Below are positions 55,501 through 60,793 of a stretch of 64,000 bases of DNA, in pieces. Position 1 is the first letter of the stretch. The number at the start of each line of letters is the position of its first letter. The translations under genes and the position numbers were made by a program. The stretch is from Streptomyces sp. ISL-98 (GTDB taxonomy: Bacteria > Actinomycetota > Actinomycetes > Streptomycetales > Streptomycetaceae): NCBI RefSeq assembly GCF_018614055.1, contig NZ_JAGGPB010000058.1, forward strand, positions 1 through 64,000, given 5' to 3'. A model generated the notes under the pieces. It made no database searches, was not told the DNA's origin, and was given only the letters and a program-made list of their open reading frames with translations.

Positions 55501-57912
55501 CACGTACAGCTCGCCGACGGCACCGGGCGGCACCGGGCACAGCCGGTCGTCCAGGACGTAGGCGCGCAGGTCGGGCAGGGCGGGGCCGACGGTGCTGCCG
55601 CTGTCGGCGGCGGCGCCCTCACGGGTCAGGGCCTGCTGGGTGACGTGCACGGTCGTCTCGGTGATGCCGTACATGTTGACGAGCGTCGGGGCGTCGGCAG
55701 CGTTATCGGGGTGTCGCTCGTACCACTCGGCGAGCCGTCCCGGCACCAGCGCCTCGCCGCCGAACACGACATGGCGCAGGGCGAGTTCGGTGCCGGGGCG
55801 CCGCTGGTCCGCCTGGATGAGCTGGTAGAACGCCGACGGGGTCTGGTTGAGGACGGTGACGCGCTGGTCGGCGAGGAGGTCGAGGAACGCCTCGGGGGAG
55901 CGGGACACGGCATGCGGCACGACGACGAGGCGGCCGCCGTACAGCAGGGCGCCCCACAGCTCCCACACCGAGAAGTCGAAGGCGTACGAGTGGAACAGCG
56001 TCCACACGTCGTCGGACCCGAAGCCGTACTGCTCCTCGGTGGCGGAGAACAGCCGGGTGACGTTGCGGTGGGTGACCACCACACCCTTCGGCCGGCCCGT
56101 CGAACCCGACGTGAAGATCACGTACGCGGGGTGGTCGGCGCACAGCGGGGCGGACCGGTCGGTGTCGGTGGGGTCGTGCGCGGGCTCCTGTCCGAGGTCG
56201 TGCACGGAGTCGATGCCGTCGAGGACGAACACCGGCAGCGCCTCGTCGAGGACGGTCTCGCGGCGGGCGGCCGGCGCGTCCGGGTCGACGGGCAGATAGC
56301 CGGCGCCGCTCTTGAGGACGGCGAGGACGGCGACGACCAGCTCGACGGAGCGGGGCAGCACCAGGCCGACCAGGCTCTCGGGCCCGGCGCCGCGGCCGAT
56401 GAGGCGGTGTGCGAGCCGGTTGGCCCACGCGTTGAGCTCCGCGTAGGTGAGCTTGGTGTCCTCGTACACCACGGCCACGGCGTCGGGGGTGCGCCGGGCG
56501 CGGTCCTCGAACCACGCGGGAAGCGTGCCCGCGTCGAGATCGGCCGCGGTGCCGTTCCACTCGGTCAGGACGCGGTCGCGCTCCTGCGGGTCCATGACGT
56601 CGACGGTGCCGATGGCACGGTCGGGCTCGGCGGTCAGCGCCCGCAGATAGGCGATGAAGCGGCGCCCGTGGTCGGAGATGTCCTGCTCGCCGTACGCGGC
56701 GGTGTTGCCCGCGATGCGCACCCCGATGCCGTTCTCGCCGCTGCCGCCCTCGAAGACGATCACCATGTCGTCGACGGGACCGCTGGGCATGCCGTGCGCC
56801 GCGCCCGTGCACGGGCCGAACCGCAGACCCTCCTCCAGTGGAAGGAAGTTGACGGAGGGTCCGAACATCCGGCGGGAGAAACCGCCGAGGCCGAGGTCCT
56901 TGCGCAGGTCCTCACCGCGGTAGCGCTGGTGGCGCAGGAGCCCCCGCATCTCCTGGCCGACATGGCGCTGCAGCTCGGCGAAGGACATGGCGGGGTCCAC
57001 GGCCACACGCAGCGGCAGCACGTTGGAGGCCATGCCCGGCGTGGCCTTGGTGACCGGGGTCAGGCGGCCGGTGACGGGGAAGCCGAGCACGACGTCGTCG
57101 GTGCGGGTGAAGTGGCGCAGATACGCCGTGGCGGCGGCGGTCAGGGTGACCTGCCAGGTCGACCGGGCCTGCCGGGCGAGCCGCTTGATCTCCGCGAAGT
57201 AGTCGGCCTCCAGCCGGCCTTCGTACCGGGGGGACTCGCCCCACAGGCCGGTGGCGCGGTCGGGGAGGTTGAGGATCTCGGAGTCGTCACCGAAGCGGTC
57301 GAGCCAGTAGTCGCGGTCCCGGCCGCTCCGCTCGCTCTCCGTGTACTTCACATGCTCGTCGGTGAATTCGGCGAGCGAGGAGAAAGGACTCGCGGAAACT
57401 CCGTCGCCCTCTTCTCCCGACATGAGTTCCGTGTAGCAGTCGGCTACGCGCTGGACGAGGAGACTGAATCCAAAGGCGTCGCAGATGATGTGGTGCACTC
57501 GCGTGTACCAGTAGTAGCGGTCCGGGGCGATCCGGAACAGCATCTGTACGAACAGCGGTCCGTTGCGCAGGTCGAAGGGCCGGTCGAGGTCCTCCTGCAT
57601 CGCCGCGAGAGCCGCCGCATGCGGATCGTCCTGCGCGGACACGTCGACGAAGGGCAGCGGCCAGTCGCGCTCGGCGCGCACCGACTGACACGGCACTCCG
57701 CCCGTCTCGCCGAAGGTGACGTGGAGGGCCTCGGCCTCGTCGACGGCCTGTCGCAGAGCCTTCTCGAACATCCCCTGATCGAACGGCCCGTGAATCTCCA
57801 CGTAGCCATTGATGTTGTACAGGAGGCTGTTCGGAGCCAGTTCCTGAGCAAACCAGACGCGCTGCTGCGCCGCCGACAACGCGTGACCGGCGGAATGCGT
57901 ACCCTCGAACAC
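40504..57912 (-). CDS. NRPS, five modules: C-A(Thr)-T / C-A-T / C-A-T / C-A-T / C-A(Hpg)-T-E
   Basis: This encodes about 5802 residues. GTG 57910-57912 is preferred because GTGGGGGA lies about nine bases upstream and the protein then starts directly before the C domain. ATG 57985-57987 and 58003-58005 are alternatives. C domains have active-site His pairs near residues 141, 1178, 2229, 3285 and 4339. A-domain cores lie near 644, 1711, 2759, 3819 and 4867. Pocket residues read by eye are DFWNVGMVH (Thr), DAWLLGAVC, DMTKLAVVS, DAGMIGAVC and DIYHLGLLC (Hpg). Carriers lie near 996, 2047, 3094, 4154 and 5211, the last with the GGDS variant typical before epimerases. The E domain follows (HHLAVDGVSWRVL, near 5400). 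C1 resembles EntF (RYYWYTRVHHIICDAFG), suggesting an N-capping acyl or aryl starter. A tail of about 60 acidic residues ends the protein. No epimerase occurs in modules 1-4. Confidence 0.95.
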   Translation of the reverse strand: MFEGTHSAGHALSAAQQRVWFAQELAPNSLLYNINGYVEIHGPFDQGMFEKALRQAVDEAEALHVTFGETGGVPCQSVRAERDWPLPFVDVSAQDDPHAAALAAMQEDLDRPFDLRNGPLFVQMLFRIAPDRYYWYTRVHHIICDAFGFSLLVQRVADCYTELMSGEEGDGVSASPFSSLAEFTDEHVKYTESERSGRDRDYWLDRFGDDSEILNLPDRATGLWGESPRYEGRLEADYFAEIKRLARQARSTWQVTLTAAATAYLRHFTRTDDVVLGFPVTGRLTPVTKATPGMASNVLPLRVAVDPAMSFAELQRHVGQEMRGLLRHQRYRGEDLRKDLGLGGFSRRMFGPSVNFLPLEEGLRFGPCTGAAHGMPSGPVDDMVIVFEGGSGENGIGVRIAGNTAAYGEQDISDHGRRFIAYLRALTAEPDRAIGTVDVMDPQERDRVLTEWNGTAADLDAGTLPAWFEDRARRTPDAVAVVYEDTKLTYAELNAWANRLAHRLIGRGAGPESLVGLVLPRSVELVVAVLAVLKSGAGYLPVDPDAPAARRETVLDEALPVFVLDGIDSVHDLGQEPAHDPTDTDRSAPLCADHPAYVIFTSGSTGRPKGVVVTHRNVTRLFSATEEQYGFGSDDVWTLFHSYAFDFSVWELWGALLYGGRLVVVPHAVSRSPEAFLDLLADQRVTVLNQTPSAFYQLIQADQRRPGTELALRHVVFGGEALVPGRLAEWYERHPDNAADAPTLVNMYGITETTVHVTQQALTREGAAADSGSTVGPALPDLRAYVLDDRLCPVPPGAVGELYVAGGGLARGYLGRSGLTSERFVACPFGGPGERMYRTGDLARWTADGLLSYEGRADQQVKIRGFRIELGEIEAVLDRHPEVAEVAVVVREDRPGDKRLVAYAVPRGTALDTAALRAYASEALPSYMVPAAVVALDALPLTVNGKLDRRALPAPRFDGGSGRAPRDAREETLCRLFAEVLGVEQVGIDDNFFDLGGHSLLATRLAVRVRAALGAEFHLVRLFESPTVAGLAGSLGETAAVRPALVPMDRPDVLPLSFAQQRLWFLRQAGGVGSAYNMPLALRLRGDLDHDALRAALNDVVGRHESLRTVFPEVDGEAHQSVLGAWDVPLPVTETNERALTGLLDAAARADFDLSREIPVRATLFSLGAREHVLALVMHHIAGDEWSMAPLAKDLGDAYAARLDGTAPAWKPLPVQYADYALWQRQLLGDESESGTLARQQLDFWRTALAGLPEELALPADRPRPATPGHEGAALPVSVDAGLHRALVALAGDRRATLHMVLQAGLAALLSRLGAGTDIPVGSPVAGRTDEALDDLVGFFVNTLVLRTDTSGNPGFGELVDRVRAADLAAYAHQDLPFERLVEVLNPARVAGRQPLVQILLALQNTPASGMALPGLDVAHHGVHPGGSKFDLSLSLTETRDADGSPAGLEGFVEFSTDLFDEDTVERLMSRLLRLLTAAAAAPEQRIGDLDLLTAAEHSQLTAGVNDTRADLPARTIPELFEERAALAPEAPAVVFEDTTLTYGELNERANRLARLLVRRGIGPEDTVALMLPRSAELPVAVLAVLKAGAAYLPVDPAYPADRIAYMLGDAAPALTLTTDASAAGLPSGIACLTPGSTDVSGLPAHDVTDAERRGPLLRSHPAYVIYTSGSTGRPKGVVVTHTGVAGLLATRELWQLAPGDRVLQFASFSFDAAFWELSMALLSGATLVLAPADRLRPGAPLVELAAEQRITHTLLPPSVLDVLAPGDLPSVRTLLVGGEASSGELVARWSAGRTMLNAYGPTEITVCATLSGPLSGTARPSIGSPVPNMRAYVLDAWLRPVPAGVAGELYLAGDGVARGYLGRAGLTAERFVACPFGEPGERMYRTGDLVRRNAAGELEYLGRADEQVKIRGLRVELGEIESALTAQDAVAQAAVVVREDRPGDKRLVGYVVPADPAQGVDAAELRAYAGELLPEYMIPAALVTLDALPLTPNGKLDRRALPAPDFTTAEAGRAPRTPREEVLCGLFAEVLGVDQVGIDDSFFDLGGHSLLATRLVSRVRTVLGIELPLAALFETPTVAGLAALATEEAARPALVRRPERPEAVPLSFAQRRLWFLNRLEGSSALYNMPVVLRLRGDLDHDALSAALNDVVGRHESLRTVFPEIDGEARQSVLDAWDVPLPVTETDERELPGLLRAAAREGFDLSAELPLRAALFRLGKSEHVLALLLHHIAGDGWSMGPLARDLGTAYTARLDGTAPAWEPLPVQYADYALWQRQLLGDEDASGTLAHAQLDYWQNALAGLPEELDLPTDRPRPSVASHVGGRVGVDWDAELHQRISEFARESSSSVFMVVQAALAALLNRLGAGDDIPIGSPIAGRTDEALDHLIGFFTNTLVLRTDVSGQPTFRELVTRVRSTDLDAYAHQDVPFERLVELVNPTRSRARHPLFQVLLAFQNTPEADLELPGLSFGIEPADAGVAKFDLSFNVQERHGDQGPGGIAGTLEYNGDLFDHGTAAALAARLERVLRAFLTDPDAPVGRIDLLDEGERHRVLTEWNATSAEVRHTTLPELFEAQAARTPDATAVAHGAERLSYAELNALANGVAQEVTARGAGPEDLVAVALPPSPLLLAALLGVLKAGAAYLPVDTGYPADRIAYMLRDAAPALLLTTEDTVRGREEFSAVPPLFADAVAPVAGDPDDARRTAPLRPHHPAYVIYTSGSTGLPKGVVVEQRNLVDYLEWAGGSYPSAAGSALLHSSVSFDMTVTALLTPLTVGGRVTVGSLDDDGLPATAPTLLKATPSHLPILEALPGHASPSGDLLLAGEALTAGALSSWRGAHPSVAVRNVYGPTETTVSCAEHCVAPGEELAPGALPIGRPLANTRFYVLGSGLRPVPAGVPGELYVAGSGVARGYLGRAGLTAERFVACPFGGPGERMYRTGDLVRWNNDGELEYLGRADDQVKVRGFRIEPGEIAAVLDRHPSVNHSAVVVREDRPGDKRLVGYVVPADPAQGVEATELRAYVGDLLPEYMVPAAVVTLDALPLTPNGKLDRRALPAPDFTTAEAGRAPRTPREEVLCGLFAEVLGVDQVGIDDSFFDLGGHSLLATRLVSRVRTTLDTELPLAALFDTPTVAGLAAAHPETEAVRPALVRRPERPEAVPLSFAQRRLWFLNRLEGSGALYNMPVVLRLRGDLDRDALSAALNDVVGHHESLRTVFPEIDGEARQSVLEGDAAYVPVRPVAVADDGELRQALRQEAAAGFDLSSELPLRAALFTVSGSDSEHVLSVVLHHIAGDGWSMGPLARDLGTAYAARLGGTAPGWEPLPVQYADYALWQRQLLGDEDRPDTLAHEQLEYWRAHLAALPEELDLPTDHPRPASASHHGGMVPFGIDAELHQQIAEFARRSSSSVFMVVQAALAALLNRLGAGDDIPIGSPIAGRTDEALDHLIGFFTNTLVLRTDVSGQPTFRELVGRVRGTDLDAYAHQDTPFERLVELVNPTRSRARHPLFQVMLVLQNTPEAGLELPGLTIEAEPATTDVAKFDLVFSLRERAGDGGMDGDLEFNGDLFEADTAAVLAHRLVHLLRAVVAEPDLPVSRIDVLGDDERHRVLTAWNTADGARAEAAPLSALFEAQVARTPEAVAVLHDGETLSYAELNARANRLARWLVGRGVRPDTVVALALPRSADLVLAALAVVKAGAAYLNVDPGYPAERAAYMCADAAPLGLLTVGGAGDRVPDSVPRWRLDGPDVISEAAVLSGADLTDADRVSPLRVGHPAYVVYTSGSTGTPKGVQVTHRGLASLALSHQEALGVDGDARVLQFASLSFDASAGELVMTLLAGATLVVPRPEQVIGDAVVRLIADTGVTHAMLPPAFVATLDPESVPTLRGLITGGEACPPEVTARWSSGRTMLNAYGPTESTVCATLSSPLTGAVSAPIGRPVTGTRAYVLGSGLRPVPAGVMGELYLAGDGVARGYLGRPGLTAERFVACPFGGPGERMYRTGDLVRWNADGELEYLGRADDQVKVRGFRIEPGEIAAVLDRHPSVSHSAVVVREDRPGDKRLVAYVVPADAARGVDPAELRAHVADLLPEYMVPAAVVALDAIPLSPTGKVHRDALPVPDYGQVASGRAPRSPREEVLCGLFAEVLGIEKVGIDDSFFDLGGHSLLATRLVSRVRTALGVELPLAALFDTPTVAGLAAVSTDPKSARPVLEPRDRPTPLPLSFAQHRLWMLSQLHDADALYNMPVVLRLTGSVDTDALQSALGDILARHESLRTVFPEHDGQVEQRVLAPADTAFDLSVVRTGERALPGLLKEAASGGFDLSRELPLRAVLFTVDEAEHVLLISLHHIAADGWSMGPLAQDLSTAYAARLDGAAPGWEPLPVQYADYALWQRELLGDEDESGTLAHRQLDYWQNALAGLPEELDLPTDRPRPAVASHVGGRVAVDWDVELHEQIREFTRRSSSSVFMVVQAALAALLNRLGAGDDIPIGSPIAGRTDEALDHLIGFFTNTLVLRTDLSGQPTFRELVTRVRTTDLDAYAHQDVPFERLVELANPTRSRARHPLFQVLLAFQNTPEADLELPGLRIGGEPVDIGVAKFDLSLSLQERTDERGASSGIRGMLEYSTDLFDHESAELIATRLRRLLRTALADPDLPVDRIDILGTDERHRVLTEWNATEVAVAGLDSTVHGTFERLARTRPDAVAVTFGDQHLTYAELDRRANGLAHRLTGLGVRPEDRVAVLMERSADLVVALLGILKAGAAYAPLHESYPDERMREVLAGSGARVLVTDRAWRERGLPGNAAEVVLAEDAGTADSAPAVPGRPEGLAYVMHTSGSTGKPKGIAITHRSLLELALDPAWADGGHHQQVLMHAPYAFDISNYELWVPLLAGGRVVLAPPGELDVAELKRLIVAEGITGVHFTAGLFRVVADDLGDALDGVKEILTGGDVVSVAAVESVLRAAPHVVVRHLYGPTEITLCATTHLVGAADELGDRLPIGRPMANTRVYVLDAALAPVPVGGVGELYIAGAGLARGYLDRAALTGERFVADPYGPAGARMYRTGDLARWRHDGALEFVGRADDQVKVRGFRIEPGEIEAALTRHASVAQSAVVVREDRPGDKRLVAYAVPADPAQGVDPAQLRAYMGDLLPEYMVPAAVVALDELPLTANGKLDRAKLPAPVFRSAAKTAPRTEREEIVCRLAGEVLGVDEVGIDDNFFELGGDSIGSIQLASRARAAGLELAPKDVFQARTLAQLAAAAGTVTAPEDVPADDGTGDVPLTPVVHDLLARGGTLDGLLQSVLLQVPAALTETGLAAALQALVDHHDLLRLEVSGSESELRLRVRPVGAVSAAGCLRRVDLTNMDEASARSVLAKEAAAADERVSPADGVMFQAVWFDAGDETSGRLLLALHHLAVDGVSWRVLMHDLGAAWSDVAAGRTPHPERVGTSFRRWATRLAEEAGKPSRTAELAFWTGLHDRPEQPFGTRALDPARDTTATARSLTVSLPAPVTDTVLSRVPAAFNAGVNDVLLTALALASLAGRGRPQGEPVLVEVEGHGRHEELAAGLDLSRTVGWFTSVHPVRIEPGKVDWDDLWRAGPAVGDVLKRAKEQLRAVPDQGIGHGLLRYLNPDTASELAALPTPQIGFNYLGRFDGPGRTADWGLAPEAAGGDGAGLPPGAMPLRTALTVNAVARAAADGAELRAVWTWADGLLTEAEVAAMADVWVRALTVMARHVERGDAGGATASDFDLVALDQGEIDVFEDEFGDFDDLGESADTAGFDGFDDLTAEADGFAGADGFGTFTDDRTVENGDQG

Positions 57913-58189
57913 CCTGAGAATCCCCCACGGATAATCGGGGGCAGGTGAAAAACTCTCGCCTCTGGCCCCCCAGCGCGGCGGGGACATACTGCGCCCCGCG
58001 CGCACTTTCCAAAGTCGAACAAGATCATGTTACATCCGGCTTGAGGCGGCCAAGCACAGGTCAAGTCCGGCTCGACTTCGGGCACTACGCTCCGTCATGT
58101 TGCCTTTCTCATATGGCATCTGGGCGTGACAGCGCCTATAGGCGCCAGCCCCCCCGCATGGGGTGAGCAGCAGTTCTTCTCGCCGACTC
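57913..58189. promoter_or_regulatory. Leader and promoter region of the NRPS operon
   Basis: The region upstream of the NRPS start holds the minus-strand leader and must contain the promoter of the five-module NRPS operon. The ribosome binding site is GTGGGGGA near 57920-57927. I could not assign -10/-35 boxes, and no regulator gene or operator palindrome is evident. Confidence 0.4.
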
Positions 58190-58973
58190 CAAACGCGTCG
58201 ATTGCTGAAGTTTGCCGACGCGACGTTGCCGCGTAACGAAGAGGGCAGGGTCGATCGGGCGGCTGCGGAGATCATCACCGCGCACCCCGGTGCACGGCCC
58301 GACGTGCGTCAAGTCGACCTGGCGGACCTGGACTCGGTCCGCGCCTTCGCCGAAAGGCTGCATGCCGACCACGCACGCCGGACGTGCTCGTCAACATCGC
58401 CGGCGTCATGGACCCGCCCCGCACACTCAGCCCGCAGGGCCACGAAGTGCAGTTCGCCGCCAACCACCTCGGCCACTTCGCGCTCACCGGCCTGCTGCTC
58501 GACTAGCTGGAGTCCGGTGACGACTCCCGTGTCGTCACGGTGAGTTCGCCCAACCACCGGCAGGCGGACCTCTTCTTCGACGACCTCTCCGGTGAGCGCT
58601 CGTACGCGCCCACGGCGTACTACAACCAGTCGAAGCTGGCCAACGCCGTCTTCGGCTGGGAGCTCCACCAGCGGCTGACCGCGGCAGGCAACCGGGTGCG
58701 CAGCGTGCTCGGCATCCCGGCTACACCGCGACCAACGTCCAGACGAGCTCGCCGGTCGGGACGGTGAAGTTCCTGCTCGGCCGCCTTCTCCTGCCGCTCG
58801 CCCAGTCCCCGGACCGGGGAGCGCTGCCCCAGCTGTACGCGGCCACCGCCCCGGACGTGGCGGGCGGGGAATTCTACGGCCCCGACGGCATGGCCGAGCT
58901 GCGGGGCGCGCCGAAGAGGGTGGAGCTGGCCCCGAGGGCCGCCGACGCCCCGTCAGGGCTGGTGCGTGGCTGA
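58190..58973 (+). pseudogene. Short-chain dehydrogenase/reductase pseudogene
   Basis: Three frames joined give an SDR: TAHPGARPDVRQVDLADLDS, then DVLVNIAGVMDPPRTLSPQG, FAANHLGHFALTGLLLD, a TAG at 58504-58506, VVTVSSPNHRQADLFFDDLS, the catalytic APTAYYNQSKLANAVFGW, and finally LPQLYAATAPDVAGGEFYGP. Frameshifts lie near 58378 and 58720. The N-terminal TGxxxGIG cofactor motif is missing. It flanks the NRPS operon divergently and is dead, so it does not contribute to the pathway. Confidence 0.8.
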
Positions 58974-59460
58974 GAACTCGCCTACCGACTGGGGCGCGAC
59001 CACGACACCGGCAAGGGGTCGTGCGCCTGGCAGGACGGGCTGATCGAAGAAGTCACGACCGCCCGCAAGGCCCCTCACCATGACGCCGGGGCGTTCCTGT
59101 TCGCCCGGGCCGCACGGCGGCATCCGGTGCTGACGCCGTTCGGCGGCGTCATCGAGGGACACCACACCGGCTTGTCCGCCTGGTCGGAACTCAGGGTCCG
59201 ACTGAAGGGCCTGATGCTCGACTCCGGAGAGGTGGATGAGGCGATCAGCCGCGTCGCCGAGGTCATGTCGGAGATCTTGGACGGAACCTGCCCAGCCGCC
59301 CCGGACTGGCTCGACCCGCGTAACAAGGCCAGCGTGGAGATGCTGGTCCGCATGACCTACTCGCCCGTGGTCGACGCCGACCGGCTCGACACCGCCGCAC
59401 ACTTCAAACCCGGTACACGTCCCCGGCCGGACATGAGCATGGCGGAGTTGTGGGATCTTC
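58974..59460 (+). pseudogene. Cas3-type HD-nuclease domain fragment (orphan)
   Basis: The frame follows directly, in phase, after the SDR stop. It contains the ordered motifs of a CRISPR Cas3 HD domain: LAYRLGRDHDTGKGSCAWQ (HD...GK), APHHDAGAFLF, GVIEGHHTGL, and LVRMTYSPVVDADRLDTAAH. The helicase part that should follow is absent, as are the first residues. No other cas gene or repeat array is present. Some relation to other HD-family proteins is possible, but the spacing and the VDADRLDT motif favour Cas3. Confidence 0.55.
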
Positions 59461-59712
59461 GAACCAAGAGACGGCCTCCAACCGCAGGTGATCTACAACC
59501 GGTGCGGCATCGCCGCAGCATCCCGCCGCTTCGGCAAAGGTCTGGCAGACCCAGACGATCTAGGCAAACTGCGCTCCCACTACCAGCACCGCTACCGCCT
59601 CCAAGCCGGACGCTCCTCCACCGACCCCAACGGAGCCACCGGAGAAGCCATCGAAGCACTACGAGAGAAGCTGGACTACCCGGAAGTCGCCCGCAGAATG
59701 CGGATGCGATGA
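59460..59712 (+). pseudogene. Unrecognised C-terminal fragment
   Basis: In a second frame from about 59460 a clean stretch reads QVIYNRCGIAAASRRFGKG, LADPDDLGKLRSHYQHRYRL and EAIEALREKLDYPEVARRM to a stop at 59712. It looks like real coding sequence (helical, balanced composition), but I cannot name the family. GTG 59488 could start it, without a good ribosome binding site. It was probably joined to the Cas3 fragment by deletion. Confidence 0.35.
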
Positions 59713-59977
59713 CCCGGGTCTGGAAGCAGGCTCTAATGGCCCAGTCGTGCGTGCGCAGCCGATTCGGACAATCGCCCGTGTCCGAGACACGGCACATGCT
59801 CAACTCGTGCGCCAAGGAGATGCTTGTCAACGACGCAGGTCTGCTGGGTCCACATGACAACACCTCGTGCCAGCGACGTCGGCCTTATGCACCAAGTGTG
59901 TGCACCGGTTGCCTGCTGGCCGGCTGTTCCTGGTGACGGTCTGGGGCGGCTGAGGTAAGTTTGTGCGGCTGGCTTGG

Positions 59978-60260
59978 TTTCGTGCTGACTCCGACGGTCG
60001 GAATCATGGGAAACCGCAGGTCCTAACCTCGATCGAATGAGTTGTCGTACCACTCGATCGTCGTGCCAATGAGGCTGGCGACGACAATGCGCTTGAGAGA
60101 GCTGGGTGTTGGGGGAGCGGTTGCGGGGGCGGCCATGAACACCACTTCCGGACAGTTGGCGGGGACGTTTCCGTTTCGCCACACCGCAGAAACGGGGCAG
60201 GTCGGCAGCCCATGTGGTGGGACAACACAGTTCCGGGGACGGCTGCGCGCGGCCACCATG
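59978..60260 (-). repeat. Dispersed repeat, copy 3, with MHS-transporter 5' fragment
   Basis: This is the third copy of the element at 13290 and 19563. The core, from the leader through the ATG near 60135 to GTTIEWYDN, is almost identical to copy 1. The GTCAGCACC-rich 5' flank present in copies 1 and 2 is missing, and similarity ends abruptly near 60260. The open reading breaks off a few codons after TIEWYDN. Confidence 0.8.
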
Positions 60261-60793
60261 AGGGGGGTCGGGCAGTGTGCGCCGGGGGTGCGGGGCGGCA
60301 TAGCTCACGTGCCCGCAGAACCGATAAACGACTTGGCCGAAATCATCCATATGCGACAACGCTGCCACCCGTTTGCCGCGCACCCTGGTTAATACCCGTG
60401 CCGTTGGACCGAATATGACCAACGCAAACATGACTGTCACGCATGCGCGCCGCCCGATCGGTTCCAGGAGTGCTGTCACTACCTCCGCCGTCCGGATGGG
60501 TGAGTGGGTTTTCACACCGGCCCCTGTTGACTTCGTGCATGAAGCGAACGCAACCTTGCACCATGAAGATCGGAGTATTGATCTTCAGTACTCGTCCTCG
60601 GTCCTTGAAGACTTCCTGCGGGAAATGGGAAATATTGAGGCCGAGTTCGTCTCCTTGGCGAGCGCCGCGGAAGCATCCGACGTGCATGGCGATCAGCAGA
60701 CGGGGCAGCGCTTTCATGCATGAGGCGCGCGGCCGCCACAGCCGCATCGACCCGCCGTCCCGCTCAGGCCCTGCTCCTGCCTGGACGCAGCCG
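60261..60793. other. Gene-free stretch
   Basis: Frames of about 115 codons are open on both strands, but none shows a family motif or convincing ribosome binding site. The lower GC around 60540-60620 suggests foreign or degraded DNA. One frame (LEDFLREMGNIEAEFVSLAS) is balanced enough to be a relic, origin unknown. Confidence 0.35.

Noticed and set aside
51766..57948. A 2060-codon open frame on the plus strand opposite the NRPS
   Set aside because: It is antisense to conserved NRPS domains and has the Gly/Arg/Gln/Val-rich composition of a GC-bias shadow. It shows no family motif.
58974..60260. A CRISPR array associated with the Cas3-like fragment
   Set aside because: No regularly spaced direct repeats were found around the fragment. 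The repeats here belong to the MHS-fragment element.
60373..60723. A 116-codon plus-strand gene
   Set aside because: No family, weak start context, and an equally long frame on the opposite strand. Too uncertain to annotate as coding.
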